Positions 17,313 through 26,655 of a stretch of DNA of 64,000 bases are shown in pieces. A program made the translations under genes and the position numbers. The number at the start of each line of letters is the position of its first letter. Position 1 is the stretch's first letter. The stretch comes from Catalinimonas sp038039535 (GTDB lineage Bacteria; Bacteroidota; Bacteroidia; Cytophagales; Cyclobacteriaceae): positions 10,345-74,344 of the forward strand of contig NZ_JBBPHP010000035.1 in NCBI RefSeq assembly GCF_038039535.1. Reading direction: 5' to 3'. The notes under the pieces were generated by a model that was given only the letters and a program-made list of their open reading frames with translations, did no database searches and had not been told where the DNA came from.

Positions 17313-18893
17313 GTGCATAACAATTATTACTTTTTCCGACAACTGAGTAAAAAGCTTCAGGATACTCTTCAGGGATGGATCTTGGCTACTTGTTTTAGTC
17401 AGAACAAAGACGAACTCATTCTTGGTTTTGCCAATCCTGAGCCTCCTCACGAAGATTTTTATATCAAAGCCCTTCTGGAAAGTCAGTTCTCCAGTCTTCA
17501 CTTTCCGGAAGACTTTCACCGAAGCAAAAAAAACAGCGTTGACCTTTTTTCATCTGCCATTGATAAGAAAGTAATTGAAATCCGACAAACACCCAATGAC
17601 AGAAGCTTTGCTATCATTTTACAAGCTGATGGCAGTTCGGAGGCATATCAGCTTTTATTCAAGATGCATGGTAATCGTGCTAACATTTTATTACTGAAAG
17701 AGAATCAAGTACTTACTATTTTCAAACATCAACTGAGCAAAGACGAAAACCTGGATGTTACAAAATTACCTTTGCAGATTGATCACTCATTTGAGAATTT
17801 CCTTGCTAAAAAAACTAATCCCAATAAGCTCTACCCTACTCTGGGTCCTGTTCCAACGCACTATTTAGCTGAGCAGGGATATAATGCACTTTCGCCCGAG
17901 GATAAATGGGATATGTTTGAGCAGATGATCATAGCGTTAGAGAAACCTAAAGCTTTTTACACCACAATGATTGCGGGTAATTTACATCTCTCACTTTTAA
18001 AAACCGGAGCAATAGATCAGCGTTTTGAAGACCCGATAAAGGCAGTTAACCATTTCTTTCTCAAATACATCAGAGATATGCACTTGATGCATGAAAAAGG
18101 AGGGCTGCTAAAACAACTTTCAAAACAGATTACGCAAACAGAAAACTACATTCAAAAAAATCATGAAAAACTTGAAGAGCTAGAACAGGGCACACAGTAT
18201 AGCCAGATCGCTGATATCATCATGGCGAACATGCACCAGATTCCTCCTAATAGCAGAAAAGTGATTTTCAATAATTTTTACACCAATCAGCCAATTGAGA
18301 TCAAGCTCAAGCAAAATTTTACTCCTCAGAAAAACGCTGAGATTCTGTATCGCAAAGCCAAAAACCAAAAAATTGAACTGGAAAACCTCAGTAAAAATAT
18401 TGAGCAAAAAGAAGCCGCTTTGCTCAACTTATACGAGCATGTAGAAAATCTGGAATCGCTGGAGGATGTCAAATCTATCCGTCAGTATGCCAAAGACCAT
18501 CAGTTACTACTGGAACAAAAGGAAAAAGAAGAAGTATTGCCTTATAAAAACTTTACGATTGAAAACTTCCAGGTGTGGGTCGGTAAGCATGCAAAAAGTA
18601 ATGATACTCTACTAAGAGAATACAGTTTTAAGGAAGATCTTTGGCTGCACGCAAAAGATGTACCTGGCTCTCATGTGTTGATTAAATACCAGTCGGGCAA
18701 AAATTTTCCTAAATCAGTTATAGAACAGGCAGCTGCATTAGCAGCATTTTATTCAAAACGGAAAACTGATAGCCTTTGCCCGGTAATTGTCACTCCAAGA
18801 AAATTTGTACGTAAATCCAAAGGTATGCTGGCCGGGCAAGTTATGGTAGATCAGGAAGATGTAATTATGGTAGAGCCTAAAAAACCAAACTGA
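17313..18893 (+). CDS. NFACT family protein, RqcH-like
   Basis: The 526-residue product has an N-terminal NFACT-N domain, a long coiled-coil middle (about 260-430, rich in EKLEELEQ-type stretches) and a C-terminal NFACT-R RNA-binding domain (about 435-520, with DLWLHAKDVPGSHVLIK). RqcH/NEMF proteins bind stalled large ribosomal subunits and recruit tRNA-Ala for C-terminal tailing of nascent chains. The Asp96-Arg97 pair sits where the functionally important Asp-Arg of B. subtilis RqcH is found, which favours an active RqcH. Translation starts with GTG one base after the miaA stop. The 61 bp after it hold no clear terminator. Confidence 0.85.
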   Translation: MHNNYYFFRQLSKKLQDTLQGWILATCFSQNKDELILGFANPEPPHEDFYIKALLESQFSSLHFPEDFHRSKKNSVDLFSSAIDKKVIEIRQTPNDRSFAIILQADGSSEAYQLLFKMHGNRANILLLKENQVLTIFKHQLSKDENLDVTKLPLQIDHSFENFLAKKTNPNKLYPTLGPVPTHYLAEQGYNALSPEDKWDMFEQMIIALEKPKAFYTTMIAGNLHLSLLKTGAIDQRFEDPIKAVNHFFLKYIRDMHLMHEKGGLLKQLSKQITQTENYIQKNHEKLEELEQGTQYSQIADIIMANMHQIPPNSRKVIFNNFYTNQPIEIKLKQNFTPQKNAEILYRKAKNQKIELENLSKNIEQKEAALLNLYEHVENLESLEDVKSIRQYAKDHQLLLEQKEKEEVLPYKNFTIENFQVWVGKHAKSNDTLLREYSFKEDLWLHAKDVPGSHVLIKYQSGKNFPKSVIEQAAALAAFYSKRKTDSLCPVIVTPRKFVRKSKGMLAGQVMVDQEDVIMVEPKKPN

Positions 18894-18954
18894 GCAGTAG
18901 ACAAAGCATTCGTTAAAAACGGCACGCTATTTTGGCTTTAACTTTTCAATCCCA

Positions 18955-19707
18955 TTAGACCATTTCCATCTGCTCTTCGGTAGCTTCCAGGTTATGATAG
19001 ACTTTGGCTACATCATCATCATCTTCCAATGCTTCAATGAGCTTCATCACACTCAGAAAATCATCATCATTCAGGCTTACTGTGGTGGTGGGAATACGCT
19101 GTAGCTCAGCAGTTTCAGTTTCTATATTAAGTTCTTCCAGTTTATTTTGCAGGCTTCCAAAGTCCTCCATAGCAGTGCTGACCTGCACGTAGTTATTTTC
19201 GTTGTCAAACTCTACTTCTTCTGCACCTCCATCTATCAGTTCCAGCATAAAGCTATCTTCATCTTCAATATCATCAGGACGACGAAAGCTGAACATGCCT
19301 TTGCGATCAAACATAAACTCTACCGATCCGTTCTTGCCCAAGCTTCCTCCATGCTTGGTAAAAACAGAACGTAAACTGGATACAGTACGATTGAGGTTAT
19401 CGGTAGTACACTCCACAAATACAGCCACACCGTGAGGAGCATACCCTTCATAGGTAATGTCGGAGTAATCTTCTGCATCTGCACCAGAACCTTTGGAAAT
19501 GGCTCTTTCAATGGTGTCTTTGGGCATATTAGCCCCTTTTGCATTCTGGATGGCTAACCTAAGCCTGGGGTTGGCATCAGGATCTGGCCCTGCTTCTTTG
19601 GATGCTACTGTTATTTCCTTGATAAGTTTGGTAAAGACTTTAGCGCGCTTAGCATCTTGTGCACCTTTTCTACGCTTGATGTTAGCCCATTTACTATGTC
19701 CTGCCAT
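18955..19707 (-). CDS. YebC/PmpR family protein
   Basis: The 250-residue product begins with MAGHSKWANIKRRKGAQDAK, the hallmark of the YebC family, and has the NPRLRLAIQNAKGANMPKDTI and GYAPHGVAVFVE motifs. Family members have been described as transcription regulators and, more recently, as translation factors that help ribosomes through proline-rich stretches. The C-terminal EALEDDDDVAKVYHNLE is typical. It is immediately downstream of porV (9 bp) on the same strand and may be cotranscribed, though I see no functional link. Confidence 0.93.
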   Translation of the reverse strand: MAGHSKWANIKRRKGAQDAKRAKVFTKLIKEITVASKEAGPDPDANPRLRLAIQNAKGANMPKDTIERAISKGSGADAEDYSDITYEGYAPHGVAVFVECTTDNLNRTVSSLRSVFTKHGGSLGKNGSVEFMFDRKGMFSFRRPDDIEDEDSFMLELIDGGAEEVEFDNENNYVQVSTAMEDFGSLQNKLEELNIETETAELQRIPTTTVSLNDDDFLSVMKLIEALEDDDDVAKVYHNLEATEEQMEMV

Positions 19708-19716
19708 TCTATTATG

Positions 19717-20904
19717 CTATTGTCCTTCTTCTGTTACTGATTCTTGTACTCCCTGATCTAAGTTAAATTGTAAAGTCACTCTTAAAGTTTCCTGAAGCGG
19801 ATGTGTACGCCCCGGTTGGGTTCCCTGAGGCATCAGATAAGCGAAATCTACTCCAAACACCTGGTAGCGTAATCCAATCCCTGCAGTAAAATAACGGCGA
19901 TCTCCTTTGTCTTCATTTTCATAATAATAGCCGGTTCTTACAGCAAAAAGATCGTTGTACCAATATTCTACACCAACAGAAAGCATAAGCTCTTTCAATT
20001 CTTCGCTAAACCCATCAGGGGCATCGGCAAATGAGCCAAACATGCCTCCCAGAAGCCCTTTATTTTTATAAGCAAGGGTAGAATCCGGCGTAGGAACCAT
20101 CAGTTTGTTAATATCAAAGGCAAAGGTAAGCTTGTTGTAGGGGTCCAGATTGGTGGTAAAAGCTGTTCCTAAACGAAGGTTGGTAGGTAGAAAATCAGCA
20201 TTATCCGCATCCAGATAAGATATCTTGGGGCCTATATTGGAGATCACTGCACCAAAGGCAATGTTATTTTTCTTACCGCCAACAATTGCCTCTTTGTTAT
20301 AAAAAACGCTAATATCGGCTGCAGCGCTGATCCCCGGCTTACCATTTCCCGCTCCGCTTCCGGAAGTAGTACCAGCAAAGAGATTGGAATGAATAAATCT
20401 ACCTGTAAGTCCGGCACTAAAGTTTTCACTCAGTTTCATGGCGAAGGTACCAGCAAGAGAGAACTCCCGGGGACTTACCAGTTGAAGCAAATCTCCCTGC
20501 TCATTGGTAAGCTGAATATCTCCCAAATCAAAATAACGCATAGATAAGGCGAGCGCCTGATCTTCGTTAATCTTTTTGTAGCCGGAGAGATAAGATAGGG
20601 ACATATCGCTGACCACTTTAGCCAGCCAGGGAGTATAGGAACCAGCTACTCCTATATCGTTTTCCAAAAAGGCTAATTTGGAAGCATTCCAGTATGTGGC
20701 ATTGGCATCGGGAGAAATTGCCACCCCCACATCACCCATAGCTCCGGAACGAGCATCAGGCGTAATGGAAAGAAATGGTACAGCGGTGGTAATCACTCTC
20801 TCGTCACCATTCTGTCCCAGGATCACGGTAGCTTGTGAAAATGCCTGAAATCCTGCCAGCAAACTGATACTCGTAAGTAAGGTGGTTTTGAATAACTTTA
20901 ACAT
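19717..20904 (-). CDS. porV: Type IX secretion system outer-membrane protein PorV
   Basis: The 395-residue product has a signal peptide (cleavage probably after FQAFSQ, about 25) and then a FadL-like outer-membrane barrel. The sequence VPFLSITPDARSGAMGDVGVA at about 43-63 is a hallmark of PorV/LptO. PorV binds T9SS cargo after translocation and passes it to the sortase PorU for attachment to the cell surface. It lies 32 bp downstream of porU on the same strand, the usual Bacteroidota arrangement. The C-terminal residues are polar (QESVTEEGQ). Confidence 0.93.
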   Translation of the reverse strand: MLKLFKTTLLTSISLLAGFQAFSQATVILGQNGDERVITTAVPFLSITPDARSGAMGDVGVAISPDANATYWNASKLAFLENDIGVAGSYTPWLAKVVSDMSLSYLSGYKKINEDQALALSMRYFDLGDIQLTNEQGDLLQLVSPREFSLAGTFAMKLSENFSAGLTGRFIHSNLFAGTTSGSGAGNGKPGISAAADISVFYNKEAIVGGKKNNIAFGAVISNIGPKISYLDADNADFLPTNLRLGTAFTTNLDPYNKLTFAFDINKLMVPTPDSTLAYKNKGLLGGMFGSFADAPDGFSEELKELMLSVGVEYWYNDLFAVRTGYYYENEDKGDRRYFTAGIGLRYQVFGVDFAYLMPQGTQPGRTHPLQETLRVTLQFNLDQGVQESVTEEGQ

Positions 20905-20936
20905 GAATAGTTTTGTATTACTACAGTTAAATATAA

Positions 20937-23900
20937 CTAATTTGTAAGAATTATTTTTAAGTTTTCTTCTACTTCCTGCTGATCGCTCAGCGAACGCACA
21001 TTCAACTTTACAATATAAATACCGGGCGTAAGCGTATGCATATTTTGATTGCCTAAGCTCCAGTCCAGAAGGTCAATTCTACTTGTACTGTTTTCGTATC
21101 GCTTCTCTAATTCCTTTACTTGTTTACCATTACTATCAAAAATCTGCAGTTTAATGATCAGATCATCCCCTGCTCTATTATGATCTAACACAAACAAAGT
21201 AGACTGACTGAATGGATTGGGATAATTGTAAAAGCTGCGCACAGATAATGCTTCTGCATCTGAGACATCAAATTCTACAGATGAAGTATTGCTATTATTA
21301 TGTGTATCCCACGCCTGCAATGTTAATACATATTTTCCTTCTTCCAAATGTCCCAGTGGGTAGTTGATTATTCCTGACTCGTAGGTATCAACATCTGATT
21401 CATAAAAATCATTTAACACATAGTTAGCCATCAATGTACCGTCATTTTTGTACAAACCAGCTGTAATTTCCTGCCCTGTCTGTTGTTTGCTTAAATTGAT
21501 TCCTTGCTCGTCCCATAATCGTGCCAGCAAGTGAGGCGTGCTACCGGAAATAGCACCACTGACAAAACTGCTGTCATCCAGATAAAGCGCTATTTGCGGG
21601 CCGGTATGATCTACAGTAATATTATCGCTACTACTACCTACAAAAAAATTATTACCCCCTCCAAATGCGTCAGTCACATTATTATTATCAGGTTTTGCAT
21701 ACAGGCTAATTCTTCCCAAATCAGTACGATAAATGATATTTTTTGGCACCACAAAATCAATTGTAAACCGTCCATTTCTGACGCTTGCACGGCCTCTGTG
21801 GATAACGTTATTGGTTTCTTTAAATTGCATTACCGTTCCTTCGTTACCCTTGGTATTTACTGAAAATGGCTTGTCATGTAAGACTAAGGTCAATTCTCCA
21901 CCAAAATCATCAATCAACTCATTACTTTGCCTATCAGTAACCCGACCAAAAAACCGGACTTCAGAAAGGGCTTTAAGGGTATCAATTTTTTTTTCTTCTG
22001 AAAGTGAAATGGCGCTGTCTATCTCAATTTGATAAAAAGGGTAAGCCAGCCGCATGGAAGGATCTGCCAGCAAAGAAAAGTTGCGATTGTCTCTTCCATT
22101 GAGCGCATCGTTTTTGGTTTTTCTGAATACATCTCCCAGTCTGAGAAACTGCCCATCTTCCTGTTCAAACACATGCTGGTAAAAAGCCTGATTCAAGAGA
22201 TAATTTGTATTGGAGAAAACAGGCCGGGCAGTAGTAACCAACCCAATCGCTCCTCCTTTCGGATTGAGCAGTAACTCTTCAGCACCGGAAACTCTTTTGG
22301 GATCGTCGTGACGACCAAACTCACAGGTAGCAGTCACAAAAAAAGGCAACTTATTTTGGTTTTCCCAACGGGAAATCATCCCCACATTGAGCACATTCTC
22401 TTCAGCCAAACGAAGCTCACTGCCATGCCCAACATAATTGAATATCAGTACACCATTTTTAATAACGTCTTCAACCGCTTGATTTACCTCCGGGGCTAAC
22501 TCCTGGTTGGGATACCTCTCCTGCGCATAAGCATCCAGATAAATTTTCTGAGGATTGAAACCTGCATAGCGCTCATAAATAGCCTCAGTAAGTTGCTCGC
22601 TATCTTTTTGATAGCGGTCGTTATCACCATCGTCAGCCAGAAAGGCCAGGCGGGTTCGCCAGTCTCCTAAAGTATTTTCTCCACTCGCATAATTAATGAG
22701 TTTGTCAACTACAGCTTTGGCCTCATTGCTATTTTTAACCGGTAGCCTTCCTACTCCAATATCCATGGTATGATCTCCCCGATAACTCTCCTCCCATTCC
22801 CCTTCGTCGTTTTCCATAAAAGCATAATAATCATCTGATGGGTAGCTGTAGATGGGATGAATTGAATTTCGTGACTGATATGTCGGGACGAGATTGGTAT
22901 TATTTTCCACCCTTTTTTTATAATCATAAGAGGCTTTTCCAAAGAGTAAAAGGTACTTTAATTTTCCTTCCTCCTGATCATAAAGTGCTTTAGCATAATT
23001 ACGAATGGCTGATATATCTTGTCTGCCGGAAGAAAACCGATTATATACCTGGTCTGTAGTCGCTACTTTTACCACCATATTATCATGCTGTCTACGAAAG
23101 GCAGCCAGTCTTTCTGCTTCTGCTTGTAATGAAGCCGGTGTGATGATCAAAAGATCAGGTACTTCACCCTCAGTGAGCGCCTGATTTTCTACCAGTCCGA
23201 TCCAGAGGGGTTGAGGCAAGTCCTCCGTATTAAAAATGACGAACTCTCTAAGTTGATCCTGCGTTGGGGCATCAAAACTCCAGCTACCCTCCTCATAGTT
23301 TGCCTGCACGCTTTCAGGAGATAATGGACTGGTTACATCCCAGATTTGAGCATTTGAGTTTGAGCTATTGATCAAAAAACGGCTATAGACTTTTTGCACA
23401 CTGGCAATACTTCTAAAATGTAACTGCTCAGATTCGTATGATAACTTTCGGGGCACGCTGAGCAATAAGCTGTTCAAATGCGCATCGCCACCACTACCTT
23501 TATATCTCAGCCCCACAACCAGCTCGTTTTGAACAAATGATTCAGCAGAAACTTTCAACAAGCCTGAGTTTTCTTTTCCTTTATCGGTATAAGTTGCGTT
23601 GATGATGGCAGGAAGTTCCAAAGTGGAAACCGGCTGATTATTGACAGACACCTCAAAATTTGAGGGTGTAGTTGACCTCCCCAATGCACTCAGTTGTATT
23701 ACTATTTCGCCCTTGTCACTGATATTGTCTAAATCAACAGCATAATTTTTTGTCTGGCCATTGCTAAACCTGTCTCCGTACCATTCCCGCCCGGACCCCG
23801 GTTGTAGCACATGAAATTCATCATTTTCATATGCCCAATAATCATCAAAAACACTGATAGTGGAATTAATAGCACTTTGTTCAACTTCGGGCTGGTTTTC

Positions 23901-24410
23901 TACGCTTACTCCTTTTCCTTCTGTAGTACTTAGAAAATAATAGGCCGTGTCAGCATACAGATTTTTTTCGTAGTGAAATCTGTAATTTCCATCTTCACCC
24001 GCTTCAAACTGGCATTGATCCGGACCCTGAGCATAAAAAATGAGATAATCGTCCTGATTAAACTCACCGTCCTCAGTTCCAGCTAAATAAATTGCGTTTT
24101 CCGGCAAGTCAGCATATCTTTTTTCTGCTAAATGCTGGGGAAGCATCCCACCTCCGTAGCCAAACACAGCCAGTTGAGAGGGGTCAATCTGGCTGATATC
24201 CACTCCCTTCTCTGAGAGTTGACGAGCAGTAATTTTATATATGCCTTTCTCAGTAACCGCAAATTTGTACCATTGCCCCTCAGACATGACTGACCGGGTC
24301 TCGCCAGACTGGGTCTCACCAGACTGGGCCTGGGCCAGCATCAAATTACTGGATAATAGCGCTATGGACAGCAAAAAACTGAATAGAAATGTATAAGGCT
24401 GAAGCATCAA
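20937..24410 (-). CDS. porU: Type IX secretion system sortase PorU
   Basis: The 1157-residue product has a signal peptide (about 1-28), a long N-terminal region of beta-rich modules, a gingipain-type C25 peptidase domain (about 418-790) and a C-terminal T9SS-type beta domain (from about 1060, beginning YNYPNPFSQST). The expected catalytic His662 (NYVGHGSE) and Cys696 (TATCEFGRHD) are both present. PorU removes the C-terminal signal of T9SS cargo at the cell surface and links the cargo to lipopolysaccharide. Right after the signal peptide there is an imperfect short tandem repeat (SGETQSGETRS). It precedes porV by 32 bp. Confidence 0.94.
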   Translation of the reverse strand: MMLQPYTFLFSFLLSIALLSSNLMLAQAQSGETQSGETRSVMSEGQWYKFAVTEKGIYKITARQLSEKGVDISQIDPSQLAVFGYGGGMLPQHLAEKRYADLPENAIYLAGTEDGEFNQDDYLIFYAQGPDQCQFEAGEDGNYRFHYEKNLYADTAYYFLSTTEGKGVSVENQPEVEQSAINSTISVFDDYWAYENDEFHVLQPGSGREWYGDRFSNGQTKNYAVDLDNISDKGEIVIQLSALGRSTTPSNFEVSVNNQPVSTLELPAIINATYTDKGKENSGLLKVSAESFVQNELVVGLRYKGSGGDAHLNSLLLSVPRKLSYESEQLHFRSIASVQKVYSRFLINSSNSNAQIWDVTSPLSPESVQANYEEGSWSFDAPTQDQLREFVIFNTEDLPQPLWIGLVENQALTEGEVPDLLIITPASLQAEAERLAAFRRQHDNMVVKVATTDQVYNRFSSGRQDISAIRNYAKALYDQEEGKLKYLLLFGKASYDYKKRVENNTNLVPTYQSRNSIHPIYSYPSDDYYAFMENDEGEWEESYRGDHTMDIGVGRLPVKNSNEAKAVVDKLINYASGENTLGDWRTRLAFLADDGDNDRYQKDSEQLTEAIYERYAGFNPQKIYLDAYAQERYPNQELAPEVNQAVEDVIKNGVLIFNYVGHGSELRLAEENVLNVGMISRWENQNKLPFFVTATCEFGRHDDPKRVSGAEELLLNPKGGAIGLVTTARPVFSNTNYLLNQAFYQHVFEQEDGQFLRLGDVFRKTKNDALNGRDNRNFSLLADPSMRLAYPFYQIEIDSAISLSEEKKIDTLKALSEVRFFGRVTDRQSNELIDDFGGELTLVLHDKPFSVNTKGNEGTVMQFKETNNVIHRGRASVRNGRFTIDFVVPKNIIYRTDLGRISLYAKPDNNNVTDAFGGGNNFFVGSSSDNITVDHTGPQIALYLDDSSFVSGAISGSTPHLLARLWDEQGINLSKQQTGQEITAGLYKNDGTLMANYVLNDFYESDVDTYESGIINYPLGHLEEGKYVLTLQAWDTHNNSNTSSVEFDVSDAEALSVRSFYNYPNPFSQSTLFVLDHNRAGDDLIIKLQIFDSNGKQVKELEKRYENSTSRIDLLDWSLGNQNMHTLTPGIYIVKLNVRSLSDQQEVEENLKIILTN
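24292..24336 (-). repeat. porU: Imperfect 15-bp tandem repeat in porU
   Basis: Three units of 15 bp (24292-24306, 24307-24321, 24322-24336) share the pattern GACyGGGTCTCrCCA, with the third more diverged. They encode the SGETQSGETR stretch just after the PorU signal peptide and keep the frame. Confidence 0.7.
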
Positions 24411-24467
24411 AGCAATGCAGGATATATGTCAATGTTACGCAAAAATCAGCCCATTATTTTATCAGGT

Positions 24468-24719
24468 TCAGGCTTTCTCTACTTCAAATTCGTAATTCTC
24501 CATAATCACATTGGCAAGTAGCTTTTGGCAAGCCAGTTCTACTTTCTCAGAAGCTTCTTTTTCGTTTTCGGCATCAACTTCCATGGTGATGTGCTTTCCG
24601 ATTCTTACATCATGAATTTGACTCAGCCCAAGATTACCAAGCCCCAGGCGTACTGCTTTCCCCTGCGGATCTAAGATTTCTTTTTTGGGCATAATATTGA
24701 TCTTGGCAATGAAGTTCAT
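24468..24719 (-). CDS. purS: Phosphoribosylformylglycinamidine synthase subunit PurS
   Basis: The 83-residue product matches PurS: MNFIAKINIMPKKEILDPQGKAV at the start, then LGLGNLGLSQIHDVRIGKHITM. PurS is the small bridging subunit of the PurSQL complex that converts FGAR to FGAM in purine synthesis. purQ and purL are not in the window, so the subunits are unlinked here, as in many Bacteroidota. It is 45 bp downstream of pssA and 57 bp upstream of porU on the same strand. Confidence 0.92.
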   Translation of the reverse strand: MNFIAKINIMPKKEILDPQGKAVRLGLGNLGLSQIHDVRIGKHITMEVDAENEKEASEKVELACQKLLANVIMENYEFEVEKA

Positions 24720-24764
24720 ATTCTCAAAAGATTAGATAATAATTGATGCCTGCAAAAATAACAA

Positions 24765-25466
24765 TCAGGATGACTTACCGGGACTGCTGCGCAATGATTT
24801 TTTTAAAATAGAGAAAATGATGTACAAAATGATCACCAATGGTATGGCAATAGTATTCAGCACAATCACCAAAACCAGCGAGATCAGCATAAAGCTATAT
24901 TTGAATTTATTTTTTTTCCATCCGAATCCATCAAACTTAAAAGCCATCAGTTCAATACTGGCCACCAAAAGGTAAGAGTCTACAATCACCAGGATGATGA
25001 GGAAAATGTAGTTGTTCATCAGTTGCTCTACAATAGGAATACTACTCAAAGGAAGAGCGCTGATCAATAAGGCACTGGCAGGCGTGGGCAAACCGATAAA
25101 GCTACTTTTCTGCCTGGTATCAATATTGAAAATAGCCAAACGAATAGCCGAAAATGCAGCGATGCTGAAAGCAATGTATGCCAGGTAACCATAATTCTCG
25201 GGGAGAATTTCTTCTAAGAGGGCATATAGTATGAAGGATGGCAATACACCGAAACTGACCATATCAGATAACGAGTCCAGTTCTCCTCCAATACTTGAAT
25301 GTGCACTAAACGCTCGGGCACTCAAACCATCAAAAAAGTCAAAAATTGCTGCCAGCCATATCATATAGGCTCCACCGTGAAGATCGCCATCTGCTATGAG
25401 CACAATACCAATACAACCACTCAGAAGGTTACAGATCGTCAAAAAATTGGGAATATACCTTACCAT
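24765..25466 (-). CDS. pssA: CDP-diacylglycerol-serine O-phosphatidyltransferase
   Basis: The 233-residue product is an integral membrane CDP-alcohol phosphatidyltransferase. The diagnostic D-x2-DG-x2-AR-x8-G-x3-D-x3-D motif is present exactly, from D43 to D68. Several membrane helices surround it. PssA makes phosphatidylserine, the precursor of phosphatidylethanolamine. The assignment to serine rather than another alcohol rests on the opening RYIPNFLTICNLLSGC and the overall length. The C-terminus is hydrophobic and ends in a basic, serine-rich tail. Confidence 0.9.
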   Translation of the reverse strand: MVRYIPNFLTICNLLSGCIGIVLIADGDLHGGAYMIWLAAIFDFFDGLSARAFSAHSSIGGELDSLSDMVSFGVLPSFILYALLEEILPENYGYLAYIAFSIAAFSAIRLAIFNIDTRQKSSFIGLPTPASALLISALPLSSIPIVEQLMNNYIFLIILVIVDSYLLVASIELMAFKFDGFGWKKNKFKYSFMLISLVLVIVLNTIAIPLVIILYIIFSILKKSLRSSPGKSS

Positions 25467-25590
25467 AAATAGGTTTTATGAATTCTATAAGTGTCTTAAA
25501 AAAATTCCTGACTCTGCTTAGAGAGGATTTTTATTGTTTACAAATTTGTATATTATTTCACATAATTCCACTTAAGCGCGAATACAATCC

Positions 25591-26655
25591 ATGAAATTTG
25601 ACTTTTTCATTGTGGGTCAGGGTATTGCAGGCACTACTTTAGCATGGCATTTTTTTGAAAAAGGAATAAAGTTTAAAATCTTTAATCTTAGCAAAAAAGA
25701 GTCTTCATCTATGGCTGCGGCGGGTTTATACAATCCCGTCACCGGAAGAAAAATGGTAAAAACCTGGAATGCAGATCAGCTTTTTCCATACCTGGAAATT
25801 TTTTATAAAAATATTGAAAAAAAGACCCAGCAGAAATTCTTACATCCTAAGCCTATTTATCGTCCTTTTGTTTCTCTTGCAGAACAAAATGATTGGCTTG
25901 CTAAAGCTGACAATAAAGCATTTGCTCCTTACGTTCAAAAAGTAGCAACAACAAGCCTCTTTCCAAGAGAATTGAATGACCCCTATGGTGGTATTTTGCT
26001 CAAGCGAGCTGGCTATCTGGATATACCCAAGTATCTGGAAGCCAGTCAGGCTTTTTTCAGAAACCATAAGCTTTATCATGAAACTTTAATTGATTTGAAA
26101 GAACTCGGTATTGGTGAAAAGCATGTAGAGATTGAACAACAGCAAGCGCGCATGCTGATATTTTGCGATGGCCCTGACGCTACTTCTAATGCTCATTTCA
26201 GCTGGTTACCCTTTCAGCCTGTAAAAGGTGAAGTGCTGTATATTAAGCCAGAAAAGGTACAGGAAGTAGTGTTTAACCGAGGAATATTTATATTGCCGAT
26301 TGGACGGGAGTGTAAAGTAGGCTCAACTTATGAGCATCATGATTTGAGCTATCATACTACCGAGAAAGCTCGTACTTATTTGGAGGATAAAATCCAAAAA
26401 TTGTGTAAGTTTCGTTACGAAGTTATTTCCCAGAAAGCTGGTATAAGACCAGCTACAAAAGATAGAAAGCCCTTTATAGGAATTCACCCTGAACATAAAC
26501 CATTGGGTATATTTAATGGTTTAGGGACAAAAGGAGTATCATTGGCCCCTTATTATGCCAAACAATTTACCTCTAGTCTGCTTCAGGAGGAATCTCTAGA
26601 TCAAGAAGTAGATATTAATAGATTTTACCATCTGTATAATTCAGTATTGACCTAA
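25591..26655 (+). CDS. FAD-dependent oxidoreductase (DAO family)
   Basis: The 354-residue product starts with a dinucleotide-binding motif, IVGQGIAGTTLAWHFFEKG (about 7-25), followed by AAGLYNPVTGRK, the substrate/FAD region seen in DadA-like amine oxidases. The C-terminal KAGIRPATKDRKPFIG and LGTKGVSLAPYYA segments form the second FAD contact. It probably oxidises an amino acid or amine, or acts in tRNA modification like MnmC's C-terminal domain; the substrate is unknown. Its stop codon is immediately followed by the ATG of the next gene (no gap), so the two are cotranscribed and perhaps coupled. Confidence 0.85.
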   Translation: MKFDFFIVGQGIAGTTLAWHFFEKGIKFKIFNLSKKESSSMAAAGLYNPVTGRKMVKTWNADQLFPYLEIFYKNIEKKTQQKFLHPKPIYRPFVSLAEQNDWLAKADNKAFAPYVQKVATTSLFPRELNDPYGGILLKRAGYLDIPKYLEASQAFFRNHKLYHETLIDLKELGIGEKHVEIEQQQARMLIFCDGPDATSNAHFSWLPFQPVKGEVLYIKPEKVQEVVFNRGIFILPIGRECKVGSTYEHHDLSYHTTEKARTYLEDKIQKLCKFRYEVISQKAGIRPATKDRKPFIGIHPEHKPLGIFNGLGTKGVSLAPYYAKQFTSSLLQEESLDQEVDINRFYHLYNSVLT

